This document shows positions 8,717 through 17,312 of a stretch of DNA of 64,000 nucleotides, piece after piece. This stretch comes from JAJAZB01 sp965249815. Lineage in GTDB: Bacteria; Bacteroidota; Bacteroidia; Cytophagales; Spirosomataceae. The notes beneath the pieces are model-generated. The model had not been told where the DNA came from, ran no database searches, and worked only from the letters and a program-made list of their open reading frames with translations. Position 1 is the first letter of the stretch; each line of letters opens with the position of its first letter. The position numbers and the translations under genes are program-made. The stretch covers positions 620,001-684,000 of the forward strand of contig CBDFMV010000002.1 in NCBI GenBank assembly GCA_965249815.1, given 5' to 3'.

Positions 8717-8885
8717 CGATTCGTTTAATGATGTCCCGGTAATAAATTGCTTTTCTGACCTTAAAGTTAAACGCTTCATCGGATTCGTTTGGTGAATACT
8801 CGATGATTTCGTTTTCAAGGGTGAGGAGAATTTGCTACACCGTGCGTTTCAACGCCAACAGTTCCCGCCGCTCTTTTTCATCCAT
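8694..8885 (-). pseudogene. Short reading frame interrupted by an amber codon
   Basis: Reading from the ATG at 8885 gives MDEKERRELLALKRTV, then TAG at 8835-8837. In the same frame it continues with a protein-like acidic sequence (LTLENEIIEYSPNESDEAF) to a TGA at 8694-8696. The intact product would be about 63 residues. The downstream part may still be translated from an internal start, but none is obvious. It could be a degraded partner of the gene starting at 8716. Confidence 0.35.
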
Positions 8886-8897
8886 TGGTTTGAGAAA

Positions 8898-9704
8898 TTA
8901 CCGGACCTCCGCCGTCACCAAATACCCAATCAGTCGTTTTTCCAATTCCTCCACCGACAGGTTCCGGTAAATTTCCCCGCCGGCAGCGAGGGCGATCTCG
9001 CCCTTCTCCTCCGACACCACCACCACGGCGGCGTCGGTGTGTTCGGCCATGCCAATGGCGGCCCGGTGGCGAAACCCCATCGACGGCGTGGTTTTCTCGC
9101 TTTCCGATACGGGCAGTACGCAGCGGGCGGCTTTCACCCGGCTATCGGCAATGACGATGGCCCCGTCGTGAAACGGACTGGTTTTGTTGAAGATGCTCAG
9201 CAGCAGGGGTTTGCTCAACACGGCGTCGAGTTGATCGCCCGAGTCGATGTACCGCCGGAGGCTGTCTTCTTTCCGGACCACCATCAGCGCTCCCACCCGA
9301 CTCGTGGCCAGCGATTTGGTGGCGTCGATGAGCGGCTGGAGCGCCCAGGTGGTCTGGGTTTCGGCTTTTTGCTGAAAAAACCGGCGGAACAGCGGACTTT
9401 GGGCCAGGTTGGTCGAGCGCCCGACCAGCAGCAGGAACCGCCGGATTTCGGGCTGAAAAATCACGAGCAGCGCCAGCACGCCGATTTCCATGAATTGCCC
9501 CAGTATCGTCGAGAGCAATTCCATGCCCAGCGCCCGGACGATAAGGTAAAAACCGTACACGAGCAGGTAGCCCAGAAATACCCGGCTGGCGATGCTGTTG
9601 CGAATCAGAAAGTAAATCTGGTAAAGCAGGAACGCGACCAGCGCGATGTCGAGCAGGTCGAGGAAGGAAACGTCGAGAAAACCGATTTTGAACAGGAAGG
9701 CCAT
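8898..9704 (-). CDS. cdaA: CdaA-type diadenylate cyclase (c-di-AMP synthase)
   Basis: The 268-residue enzyme makes 3',5'-cyclic di-AMP from two ATP. Three hydrophobic helices in residues 1-85 anchor it in the membrane. The cytoplasmic DAC domain follows, with the signature HDGA (residues 179-182) and GFRHRAAIG (210-218). The start at 9704 gives the canonical membrane-anchored CdaA length. It is divergent from a Uma2 gene. Its presence shows that c-di-AMP is a native second messenger here, which matters for interpreting the CBASS STING sensor at 49023-49964. Confidence 0.93.
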   Translation of the reverse strand: MAFLFKIGFLDVSFLDLLDIALVAFLLYQIYFLIRNSIASRVFLGYLLVYGFYLIVRALGMELLSTILGQFMEIGVLALLVIFQPEIRRFLLLVGRSTNLAQSPLFRRFFQQKAETQTTWALQPLIDATKSLATSRVGALMVVRKEDSLRRYIDSGDQLDAVLSKPLLLSIFNKTSPFHDGAIVIADSRVKAARCVLPVSESEKTTPSMGFRHRAAIGMAEHTDAAVVVVSEEKGEIALAAGGEIYRNLSVEELEKRLIGYLVTAEVR

Positions 9705-9795
9705 ACGCGGGAAATGGGGCTTGAACTCGGCGAAAATACCGAATCTCCCGCGAACCGGAGGATTTGTTATCTTTAAACCTGAAATCACGCCGCGC

Positions 9796-10407
9796 ATGAC
9801 CACTGTCGCCACGCTTTTGCAGGAACCCAACCTGCCCGAACTGCTCCAGGACCTCAACGAAGCCTGGGAAGCCGAACAACGCCGCCGCCACCAGTTCTGG
9901 GCCGACGCCGACGAAGGTGTGAAGGCCGAATTCATCAACGGCGAAATCATCTACCACTCACCCGTGTACGGACGGCACTGGATGGCGTCGACCCAACTGG
10001 TCCGACGGCTGGTTCCCTACGTGTACGACAATAAATTGGGTCAGGTTGCCTACGAAAAAGTCATGATTCGCCTCACCCGCAACGACTACGAGCCGGACAT
10101 CTGCTTCTGGACGACCGAGCGGGCGGCGGGCTTCGGGCAAAAGCAATCGGCGTTTCCGGCACCGGATTTTGTGGTCGAAATCCTCTCTGATTCCACCCGC
10201 GAGCGCGATTACGGCGTCAAATTTACCGATTACGCCCGCCACGGCGTCGGCGAATACTGGATTGTGGACGCCGACGCACGAACCGTCGAGCAATACCTGC
10301 TCGACGGCGAAACCTTCGCGCTTTCCCAGAAACTGAAAGAAGGCGTTCTCCGGTCGGACGTCGTGAGTGGGTTCGCCGTTTCGCTCCACGAAATTTTTGA
10401 AGCCTGA
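9796..10407 (+). CDS. Uma2-family (DUF820) putative endonuclease
   Basis: The 203-residue protein has the PD-(D/E)XK-like core of Uma2/DUF820 proteins: EFINGEIIYHSPV near residue 50, YEPDICFW, then PDFVVEILSDSTRERDYGVK, ending with GVGEYWIVDADART. These proteins are abundant in cyanobacteria and some Bacteroidota, and their physiological role is poorly defined. It faces convergently the methylmalonyl-CoA mutase gene 28 bp away. No partner gene is evident. Confidence 0.85.
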   Translation: MTTVATLLQEPNLPELLQDLNEAWEAEQRRRHQFWADADEGVKAEFINGEIIYHSPVYGRHWMASTQLVRRLVPYVYDNKLGQVAYEKVMIRLTRNDYEPDICFWTTERAAGFGQKQSAFPAPDFVVEILSDSTRERDYGVKFTDYARHGVGEYWIVDADARTVEQYLLDGETFALSQKLKEGVLRSDVVSGFAVSLHEIFEA

Positions 10408-10435
10408 CGGGCGGTGACAATCGCTGAACTGCGCA

Positions 10436-13400
10436 CTACGTTTTCATCAATTCACCCAGAATTTTCTGCGCCGCCACCGACACGATGGTGCCCGGCCCGA
10501 AAATGGCCTTCACGCCCGCGTCGTAGAGAAACGGGTAATCCTGCAGCGGAATCACGCCCCCGGCGATGACCAGGATGTCGCCACGGCCGAGTTTTTTCAG
10601 TTCGTCAATCAGTTGTGGAATCAGCGTTTTGTGCCCCGCCGCCAGCGAGGATGCCCCCACCACGTGGACGTCGGCCTCGGCGGCGGCGCGGGCCACCTCT
10701 TCGGGCGTCTGAAACAGCGGGGTGATGTCCACGTCGAAGCCGAGGTCGGCGTAGCCCGTCGCCACCACTTTGGCCCCCCGGTCGTGGCCGTCCTGACCCA
10801 TTTTGGCGATGAGAATCCGGGGGCGGCGGCCATCCTGGGCCGCAAACTCGTCGGCCATCCGGCGGGCGAGCTGGAAGTTTTCGTCGTCGGTCACTTCGGC
10901 TGAATAAATTCCGGAAACACTGCGAATGACCGCCCGGTGGCGGCCAAAAATCTGCTCCATCGCCGCTGAGATTTCGCCCAGCGTGGCGCGTTCGCGGGCC
11001 GCCCCGACGGCCAGTTCGAGCAGGTTGCCCTCGCCGGTTTGCGCCGCCTGCGTGATGGCTGCGAGCGCCGAAGCGACGTTTTCGTTGCTTCGCTTTTCTT
11101 TTATTTTGTTAATCCTGGCAATCTGGCTTTCCCGCACGGCCTGGTTGTCCACTTCGAGCAGCGCCATGTCGGCTTCCTCCGCGAGTTGAAACTTGTTCAC
11201 GCCCACCACGACGTCTTTACGGGAATCAATCCGGGCCTGCTTGCGGGCGGCGGCTTCTTCGATGCGCAGCTTGAGCAGGCCGGTTTCGATGGCCTTCGCC
11301 ATGCCGCCGAGGGCTTCGACTTCTTCAATCAGCGCCCACGCCTTTTTGGCCAGTTCCACCGTCAGAAATTCGACGTAGTAACTGCCGCCCCAGGGGTCCA
11401 CGGCGCGGGGAATCCCGGTTTCTTTTTGCAGAATAAGCTGCGTATTCCGGGCTATTCTGGCCGAAAAATCGGTGGGCAGCGCCATGGCCTCGTCGAGCGA
11501 ATTGGTGTGCAGCGACTGCGTCCCGCCGAACACCGCCGCCGCCGCTTCGATGGTCGTACGGGCCACGTTGTTGAACGGATCCTGGGCGGTGAGGCTGTAG
11601 CCGGAGGTCTGGCAGTGGGTGCGCAGGGCCAGCGATTTGTCGTTTTTCGGTGAAAACGTCTTCACGATTTTCGCCCAAAGCAGCCGCCCGGCGCGCATTT
11701 TGGCGATTTCCATGAAGTGGTTCATGCCAATGCCCCAGAAAAACGACAGGCGCGGGGCGAAGTCGTCGATGTCGAGGCCCGCCGCCACGCCGGTTTTCAG
11801 GTATTCCCAGCCGTCGGCCAGCGTGTAGGCCAGTTCGAGGTCGGCGGGGGCACCGGCCTCGTGCATGTGGTAGCCCGAAATCGAAATCGAATTGAATTTG
11901 GGCAGGTGCCGGCTGGCGTAGGCGAAAATGTCGGCCACGAGGCGCATGCTCGGCTCGGGCGGGTAGATGTACGTGTTGCGCACCATGAATTCCTTCAGGA
12001 TGTCGTTCTGAATCGTACCGGAAAGTTGCTCTGGCGAAACGCCCTGCTCCTCGGCGGCCACGATGTAAAACGCCAGAATCGGAATCACCGCCCCGTTCAT
12101 CGTCATCGACACCGACATCTGGTCGAGGGGGATCCGGTCGAAAAGAATCTTCATGTCCTCGACCGTGTCAATGGCCACGCCCGCCTTGCCCACGTCGCCC
12201 ACCACGCGCGGGTGGTCGGAGTCGTAGCCCCGGTGGGTGGGCAAATCGAACGCCACCGACAGGCCCTTTTGCCCGGCGGCGAGGTTGCGGCGATAAAACG
12301 CGTTGGATTCTTCGGCGGTCGAAAACCCGGCGTACTGGCGAATCGTCCACGGCTGCTGCACGTACATCGTGGCGTACGGCCCGCGCAGGTAGGGCGGCAA
12401 GCCCGCGCCGAAATGGAGGTGTTCGGCGTCTTGCACATCCGCCGCCGTGAAGCGGGGTTTCAACGCGATGCTTTCGGCGGTGCGGAAGGGCCGGACCGAT
12501 TGCGGAGCGGGGACTGGAGACTGCGGATTGGCGGGGCCACCGAGGCGAATTCTGGAGAAATCAGGTTTCGTGCCTGGTTGATGTATTTTGAACTGCTCCC
12601 ACGCCGCCCGCGCCAGTTCCCAGGTCAGTTTCTCCAGAAAATACGAACCCGCCGCCGGGTCGGCCACGTGGGTGAAGTACGCTTCGTGTTTGAGCAAATT
12701 CGATACGTTGCGGGCGAGGCGGCGGCTGAAGGGATCAGGCTCGGCGTGATTGCCCACCGTCAGCGCATCGGCCCCACCCGCCAGGGCCGCCATGCTCTCG
12801 GTCGTGGCCCGAATGATGTCCTCAAATTCGGACGCTCCGGCGGGCGGCACGGCGTGGCGGGTGTTGACGTGAACGAAAACTGGCGGGGGTTCGGCCCCGT
12901 ACGCTTCTGCCATTTTCGCCACCAAAAATCGCAACGCCCGCAGCAGGGCCAGTTCCGTGAGGAAATCCGGCGTGGCCGTGCGCGAAAATTCCAGCCGGGC
13001 CAGTACCCGCCCGGCGTCGAGGCCCCGGCTGGTGAGTTGGTCGAGCACGTCAGCGAGGTAGGTCAGGATTTCGGTCAGGGCTTTGACCGGCAGCGGCGTG
13101 GCGTTCTGAATGGTGGCAAACCGGAAGCCCGGCGAATCGTGGGTTTGGCGGAACGCGTCCGCCCAGGCGTCCCAATCGGCGTGGGCGGTGTCGTCCAACC
13201 CGCCCCGGAGGCGGTATGGAGCCACTTTTTTGAGTTCAGTTATAAAACCTGGTGTACCACCTGCCACGCGGAACGTCACCGGCGTATCGCTGAGTTTCAG
13301 CCCTTCGAGCAACAGCGGCAGGCGCAGGTCGGCAGCGGGGCGGTGGCGCAGGTCGAAGAGCAGGGCGTCGGCACCACCCGCCAGCGCTTCGCGGGCGAGG

Positions 13401-13660
13401 AGGTTGGCGGCGCGTTCGTTCTCGACTAAAAACTCCACGCGGTTTTCCCACCCCAGCACCGTTTTTTGCGCCGCCTGAATGGCCGCCAGCGGCACGTCGG
13501 CGAGGTCGTCGGCGGTGAGGTACGGGTCCAGCGAAACGCCTTCGGGTGTGTGCCAGATCAGGGTTTCTTCAAAGTCCTTGCCGCGCAGTTCTTTCGTGGC
13601 CTGCTCGCGCCAGCGGTCTTTTGAAACGGAGGAAAAGTCGGAAAACAGCGCGTCGTTCAT
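10436..13660 (-). CDS. Methylmalonyl-CoA mutase, fused small and large subunit
   Basis: A 1074-residue chain appears to join both subunits of the adenosylcobalamin-dependent mutase that interconverts methylmalonyl-CoA and succinyl-CoA. Residues 1 to about 370 resemble the catalytically inactive small subunit barrel without a B12 domain. A Pro/Ala/Gln-rich linker (about 372-395) leads to a full large subunit with the substrate barrel (GPYATMYVQQPWTIRQY onward) and a C-terminal B12 domain with GQDGHDRGAK (His959, lower axial ligand) and SLAAGHK. ATG at 13660 is preferred to the TTG two codons upstream. The linker DNA resembles the intergenic 'cggattgcgg' repeats seen elsewhere in this window. 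Confidence 0.92.
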   Translation of the reverse strand: MNDALFSDFSSVSKDRWREQATKELRGKDFEETLIWHTPEGVSLDPYLTADDLADVPLAAIQAAQKTVLGWENRVEFLVENERAANLLAREALAGGADALLFDLRHRPAADLRLPLLLEGLKLSDTPVTFRVAGGTPGFITELKKVAPYRLRGGLDDTAHADWDAWADAFRQTHDSPGFRFATIQNATPLPVKALTEILTYLADVLDQLTSRGLDAGRVLARLEFSRTATPDFLTELALLRALRFLVAKMAEAYGAEPPPVFVHVNTRHAVPPAGASEFEDIIRATTESMAALAGGADALTVGNHAEPDPFSRRLARNVSNLLKHEAYFTHVADPAAGSYFLEKLTWELARAAWEQFKIHQPGTKPDFSRIRLGGPANPQSPVPAPQSVRPFRTAESIALKPRFTAADVQDAEHLHFGAGLPPYLRGPYATMYVQQPWTIRQYAGFSTAEESNAFYRRNLAAGQKGLSVAFDLPTHRGYDSDHPRVVGDVGKAGVAIDTVEDMKILFDRIPLDQMSVSMTMNGAVIPILAFYIVAAEEQGVSPEQLSGTIQNDILKEFMVRNTYIYPPEPSMRLVADIFAYASRHLPKFNSISISGYHMHEAGAPADLELAYTLADGWEYLKTGVAAGLDIDDFAPRLSFFWGIGMNHFMEIAKMRAGRLLWAKIVKTFSPKNDKSLALRTHCQTSGYSLTAQDPFNNVARTTIEAAAAVFGGTQSLHTNSLDEAMALPTDFSARIARNTQLILQKETGIPRAVDPWGGSYYVEFLTVELAKKAWALIEEVEALGGMAKAIETGLLKLRIEEAAARKQARIDSRKDVVVGVNKFQLAEEADMALLEVDNQAVRESQIARINKIKEKRSNENVASALAAITQAAQTGEGNLLELAVGAARERATLGEISAAMEQIFGRHRAVIRSVSGIYSAEVTDDENFQLARRMADEFAAQDGRRPRILIAKMGQDGHDRGAKVVATGYADLGFDVDITPLFQTPEEVARAAAEADVHVVGASSLAAGHKTLIPQLIDELKKLGRGDILVIAGGVIPLQDYPFLYDAGVKAIFGPGTIVSVAAQKILGELMKT

Positions 13661-13879
13661 GGGCAAAATGCAGACTGTGTGGCCAAAAATACGTGGCTTT
13701 TCGCGGCAAACCGCAGGAGCAGCGGGGCGACGGACCGGTAAGGTGCGATCCGGTCTTTTTAAATACCGCGCAACGGGTCAGCAGTTAGAAAATCGTGCAG
13801 GTGCACGGACGGTTTTACAGCCGGGTTCGCCCGCTTTAGGGGTTTCTTCCCAACCCGGCGTAATCCGCCAAAATCCCCG
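13661..13879. other. Gene-free spacer upstream of dnaA
   Basis: Between the mutase start and the dnaA promoter I see no protein-like frame and no cluster of DnaA boxes (TTATCCACA-like). There is no AT-rich unwinding element either. Nothing marks it as a replication origin despite its position next to dnaA. Confidence 0.5.
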
Positions 13880-13908
13880 TTGCAGCCTGCCTATTTTTTC
13901 TATCTTTG
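13880..13908 (+). promoter_or_regulatory. Bacteroidota-type promoter of dnaA
   Basis: A -33 TTG at 13880-13882 and a perfect -7 TATCTTTG at 13901-13908 are separated by 18 nt. This is the TTTG/TAnnTTTG pattern of the Bacteroidota primary sigma factor. It ends 53 bp before the dnaA ATG. Confidence 0.75.
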
Positions 13909-13961
13909 CTTCCCTTTGCCCAAAATCCGCCTTCAAGACCGTTAGAACAAGTAGCCCACCC

Positions 13962-15386
13962 ATGCAGCGAGAGGTCAGTACCGTATGGCACAACTGCCTG
14001 AAAATCATCCGCCAGGAGGTTTCAGAGCAGGCGTACAAGACGTGGTTTGAGCCGATCAGTCCGCTCAAACTGGAAAACAGTACACTGACCATTCAGGTGC
14101 CGAGCCAGTTTTTTTACGAATGGCTCGAAGAAAATTACGTGCACCTCCTCCGGAAAGCCATCGACGCCGAAATCGGTCGGCACGGACTGCTCGAATACTC
14201 CATCATCGTCGACAAGGGTGGGGAGAAAAAGCCACCCATCGGCATCACGGTGCCCGCGCCCAAAACCACGGGGCCGCCGCCGCCCAAGCCCGCCCGCAAC
14301 ACGCCCGAACCCGACATCCGCAGCCCGTTTGTGCTGCCCGACCTCGACAGCAACGAACTCACCTCGTACCTCAACCCGATTTATACCTTCGATAACTACG
14401 TCGAGGGCGACTGCAACCGGCTGGCGCGCTCGGCGGGCATCGCCGTGGCCCAGAAAACCGGCACGACGGCCTTCAATCCGCTGATGGTGTACGGCGGCGT
14501 GGGGCTGGGCAAAACCCACCTCGTGCAGGCCGTTGGCAACTACATCAAAACCCACAACCCGACTAAATTCGTCCTCTACGTATCGACCGAAAAATTTACG
14601 AACCAGTACATCATCGCCGTCCGGAACAACAATGTGCAGAATTTTAGCAACTTCTACCTCCGGGTGGACGTGCTGATTCTCGACGACGTGCAATTTTTGA
14701 GTGGCAAGGAAAAAACCCAGGAGACGTTTTTCCACATCTTCAACCACCTCCACCAGTCGGGCAAGCAAATCATCATGACCTCCGACCGGCCCCCGCGCGA
14801 GTTGCAGGGGCTGGAAGACCGCCTGCTTTCGCGCTTCAAGTGGGGCCTGACGGCCGATTTGCAAACGCCCGATTTGGAAACGCGTATTGCCATCATTCTC
14901 AAAAAATTACAGGCCGACGGCATCGACATTCCCTACGAAGTGGTGGAGTACCTGGCGCATTCCATCGACACCAACGTGCGCGAACTGGAGGGCGTGATCG
15001 TGTCGCTGATGGCCCACGCTTCGCTTAACCGCCGCGAAATCGACATGGACCTGGCCCGGACCACCCTCCGGCACCTCGTGGTCGATACCGAGCGCGAAGT
15101 CACCATCGACGGCATCCTGGACGCCGTGACGGGCCATTTTAAGGTTGAACTCGCCGAACTGAAGGGCAAAAGCCGGAAAAAAGAAACCGTGTTTCCGAGG
15201 CAGGTAGCCATGTATTTAGCCAAAGACTTCACCGATTTATCGCTGAAAAGCATCGGATACCACTTCGGAGGCCGCGACCACAGCACGGTCATCCACGCCA
15301 TCCAGACGATTTCCGACCTGATGGAAACTGACAAAAAAGTGCAGGCTGAGGTGAATGGCCTGCAGCGGCAGTTGGGGGGGAAATAA
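13962..15386 (+). CDS. dnaA: Chromosomal replication initiator DnaA
   Basis: The 474-residue protein starts with the conserved domain I (VWHNCLKIIRQEVSEQAYKT). A Pro-rich linker spans about residues 85-120. The AAA+ domain carries Walker A GGVGLGKTH (178-186) and the Walker B-like LILDDVQFL. The C-terminal DNA-binding helix-turn-helix has the DnaA signature GGRDHSTVIHA. The ATG at 13962 follows the promoter and begins exactly at domain I; a long upstream in-frame extension is antisense to the mutase gene and rejected. dnaN is not adjacent, and no origin is seen here. Confidence 0.97.
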   Translation: MQREVSTVWHNCLKIIRQEVSEQAYKTWFEPISPLKLENSTLTIQVPSQFFYEWLEENYVHLLRKAIDAEIGRHGLLEYSIIVDKGGEKKPPIGITVPAPKTTGPPPPKPARNTPEPDIRSPFVLPDLDSNELTSYLNPIYTFDNYVEGDCNRLARSAGIAVAQKTGTTAFNPLMVYGGVGLGKTHLVQAVGNYIKTHNPTKFVLYVSTEKFTNQYIIAVRNNNVQNFSNFYLRVDVLILDDVQFLSGKEKTQETFFHIFNHLHQSGKQIIMTSDRPPRELQGLEDRLLSRFKWGLTADLQTPDLETRIAIILKKLQADGIDIPYEVVEYLAHSIDTNVRELEGVIVSLMAHASLNRREIDMDLARTTLRHLVVDTEREVTIDGILDAVTGHFKVELAELKGKSRKKETVFPRQVAMYLAKDFTDLSLKSIGYHFGGRDHSTVIHAIQTISDLMETDKKVQAEVNGLQRQLGGK

Positions 15387-15388
15387 TT

Positions 15389-15447
15389 CAAGGAATGAAG
15401 GAGCGATTGGGTGGTTTTTTCTTTCCCTCGCTCAATCACTCCTTCAC
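15389..15447. repeat. Imperfect inverted repeat after dnaA
   Basis: aggaatgaaggagcgattg is partly complementary to cgctcaatcactccttc downstream. The 'gaatgaa / ttcattc' word is shared with the longer repeat at 43466-43549. Confidence 0.4.
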
Positions 15448-15458
15448 GCAGTTACTCA

Positions 15459-16439
15459 ATGGAAATTCGCCACCTCCGCCACGCCACCATCAACCGCCGC
15501 GCTTACGACGCCTGCATCGAGGCCGCCCCGAACGGGGTGATTTACGGCCTGTCGTGGTGGCTCGACGGGGTGGCGCCGGGGTGGGAAGCGCTGGTTTTGG
15601 ACGAGTACCGCGCGGTGCTGCCGCTGCCGGTGAAACGCCGGTACGGCATCCGTTTGGTGGAACAACCGCTTTTTTGCCAGTTTCTGGGCATTTTTTCGGT
15701 GGACGTACTGACGGAAGGGGAGACGGTCGCGTTTATTGACGCCCTGCAAAAAGCCGTTCGGCTGGTCGCACGGTTGTGCCTGCTGAACGACATGAGGCCC
15801 GCTCCGGGTGAATGGAGAACCCGTCACACGCACCTGCTCGACCTTCGCCTTTCTTACCAAACCCTCCATTCCAACTACAAACCTGACCGGCTTCTCAACC
15901 TGAAACGCGCTGAAAAAGAAGAGTGGGCAATTCGGCCAAGCCACGACATCCGCCCGCTTGTTGCGTGGTTCCGGCGCTTTCACGCCCAAAATATCCGGGG
16001 TGGCGTCGCGCCAGGAAGTAATTCAACGCTGGAAAACCTGTTTGCCGAAGCCGAAAAACGGGGTGTTTCGACGCTTTGGTACGCCGTAAAAAACGGGGAG
16101 GCCGAAGCCGGTGCCTGGTTCGTCAGGTGGCGGGGCCGGGCGATATACCTGTTTAATGCGGCCACGCCAACCGGACGGCGCGGCAACGCCCGGACTTTTC
16201 TGCTTGACCAGTTTATCAAATGCCACGCCGGGCAGGCCCTGCTTTTTGATTTTGAAAGCCCCGACGTGCCCGGCATCGTGCAGTTTTACGAAAGTTTTGG
16301 GGCGAAACCTCAGACGTACAGTGAATTGCGTTATAACCGACTGCCCGGTTTAGTCAACACACTTTGGCGAGCCAAGCAGTTTTTCACGCATAAAAAAACG
16401 CCGCCCAGCGGGCGGCGTCAACGGAAAGAGGTGGGATAA
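15459..16439 (+). CDS. FemAB/GNAT-like acyltransferase family protein
   Basis: The 326-residue cytoplasmic protein has two halves resembling GNAT folds, as in FemAB-like or GNAT_6 proteins. The second half includes AEAGAWFVRWRGRAIYLFNA and LLFDFESPDVPGIVQFYESFGA, typical of acetyltransferase-like domains found in cell-surface biosynthesis. The start MEIRHL at 15459 fits the domain edge. The last 15 or so residues (TPPSGRRQRKEVG) are encoded by the hairpin that serves as terminator for the convergent gene, so the tail is probably not conserved. Substrate unknown. Confidence 0.72.
   Translation: MEIRHLRHATINRRAYDACIEAAPNGVIYGLSWWLDGVAPGWEALVLDEYRAVLPLPVKRRYGIRLVEQPLFCQFLGIFSVDVLTEGETVAFIDALQKAVRLVARLCLLNDMRPAPGEWRTRHTHLLDLRLSYQTLHSNYKPDRLLNLKRAEKEEWAIRPSHDIRPLVAWFRRFHAQNIRGGVAPGSNSTLENLFAEAEKRGVSTLWYAVKNGEAEAGAWFVRWRGRAIYLFNAATPTGRRGNARTFLLDQFIKCHAGQALLFDFESPDVPGIVQFYESFGAKPQTYSELRYNRLPGLVNTLWRAKQFFTHKKTPPSGRRQRKEVG
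16392..16418 (-). terminator. Rho-independent terminator inside the end of the convergent gene
   Basis: Perfect 9-bp GC stem (16398-16406 with 16410-16418), loop agc. On the minus strand it is followed by seven T. It terminates the DUF3108 gene but lies within the coding end of the plus-strand gene. Confidence 0.85.
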
Positions 16440-16441
16440 GC

Positions 16442-17290
16442 TCAAAACCACTTCGGCTCGGTCTTCAGGCCTTTGTAGCGTTTCAAATCCATTTCAATCG
16501 AGCCGATAGCCAGATCCACTTCGGCTTTGACGGGCACCCGGTTTTCGTCGTCGGAGATCCACAGGCGAATGGAGTCGTTGTCCTCGAAGAAGTTGTTTTT
16601 GTTGGGCAACATCGGTGTGATTTTAAAGACATTGATGCTGCCGAATTTGGTCTTTACCACGTCGCGGCCCAGGTACTTGACGCGCATGTCGTAGAATTCA
16701 TTGTCATAAAACGCCTTCACACTCACCGCGTCGCCCTCGCGCATCCGGTTGAAGTCAATCGTGCGGAGGTAGTAGTAGCCGCTGATCAGGTCGTGGATGT
16801 TGTCGGGGGCGCGGTGTTCCTTGGTGGCATCGGCATCTTTCGAGAGGATTTTGTCGGAACTGCGGTCGAATTTCACTTCTTGGTCCTTGCGGTACTTGCC
16901 CTCGCGCTGACTCATGTGAAATTCCTGGGGCAGAATCGTGGACGTATCGATGTACGATTGCCAGGAATCGCGCACCCGCGTAACGAGGTCGAAGGCACCC
17001 GTCGTCCGGCCGCTGACGTCCACCCGGTAGCAGGGACGACTGTTGACCTGATGAATTTTGCTGCTGACGTCCACCGTAGCTTCGGCCGCGTTGATAAACC
17101 CGTAGTGGACGCGATACTCGAGGTGTTCGCCGGTGGCGAAGCGGTTGGCGGCGGCGAGCACCGGGACGGTGGTGACCGGCGCAGACGAAAAAACACCCGC
17201 AAACGGGCGGTCGCTGGTAAAACCGGCCAACGCCAGCATACCACCCAACAGACCCAGGGCTGCGGCCCCCTTAAACACGGTACGTTTCAT
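16442..17290 (-). CDS. DUF3108 domain secreted protein
   Basis: The 282-residue protein has an N-terminal signal sequence (GAAALGLLGGMLALAGF). A DUF3108 domain follows from about residue 55 (GEHLEYRVHYGFINAAEATV) to the end (RLWISDDENRVPVKAEVDLAIG). DUF3108 folds are thought to be periplasmic beta-rich proteins related to lipoprotein carriers. The gene has a strong terminator just past its stop. It lies 22 bp after the co-directional peptidase gene and is probably in the same operon. Confidence 0.85.
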   Translation of the reverse strand: MKRTVFKGAAALGLLGGMLALAGFTSDRPFAGVFSSAPVTTVPVLAAANRFATGEHLEYRVHYGFINAAEATVDVSSKIHQVNSRPCYRVDVSGRTTGAFDLVTRVRDSWQSYIDTSTILPQEFHMSQREGKYRKDQEVKFDRSSDKILSKDADATKEHRAPDNIHDLISGYYYLRTIDFNRMREGDAVSVKAFYDNEFYDMRVKYLGRDVVKTKFGSINVFKITPMLPNKNNFFEDNDSIRLWISDDENRVPVKAEVDLAIGSIEMDLKRYKGLKTEPKWF

Positions 17291-17312
17291 ACGAGGATTA
17301 AACGACGGCTTG

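Noticed and set aside
9646..10407. Longer start for the Uma2 protein
   Set aside because: The extension would overlap the divergent cdaA coding region and is not protein-like; ATG at 9796 fits the family.
13661..13961. Possible oriC next to dnaA
   Set aside because: No cluster of DnaA boxes, no AT-rich unwinding region and no dnaN neighbour; only a promoter is supported.
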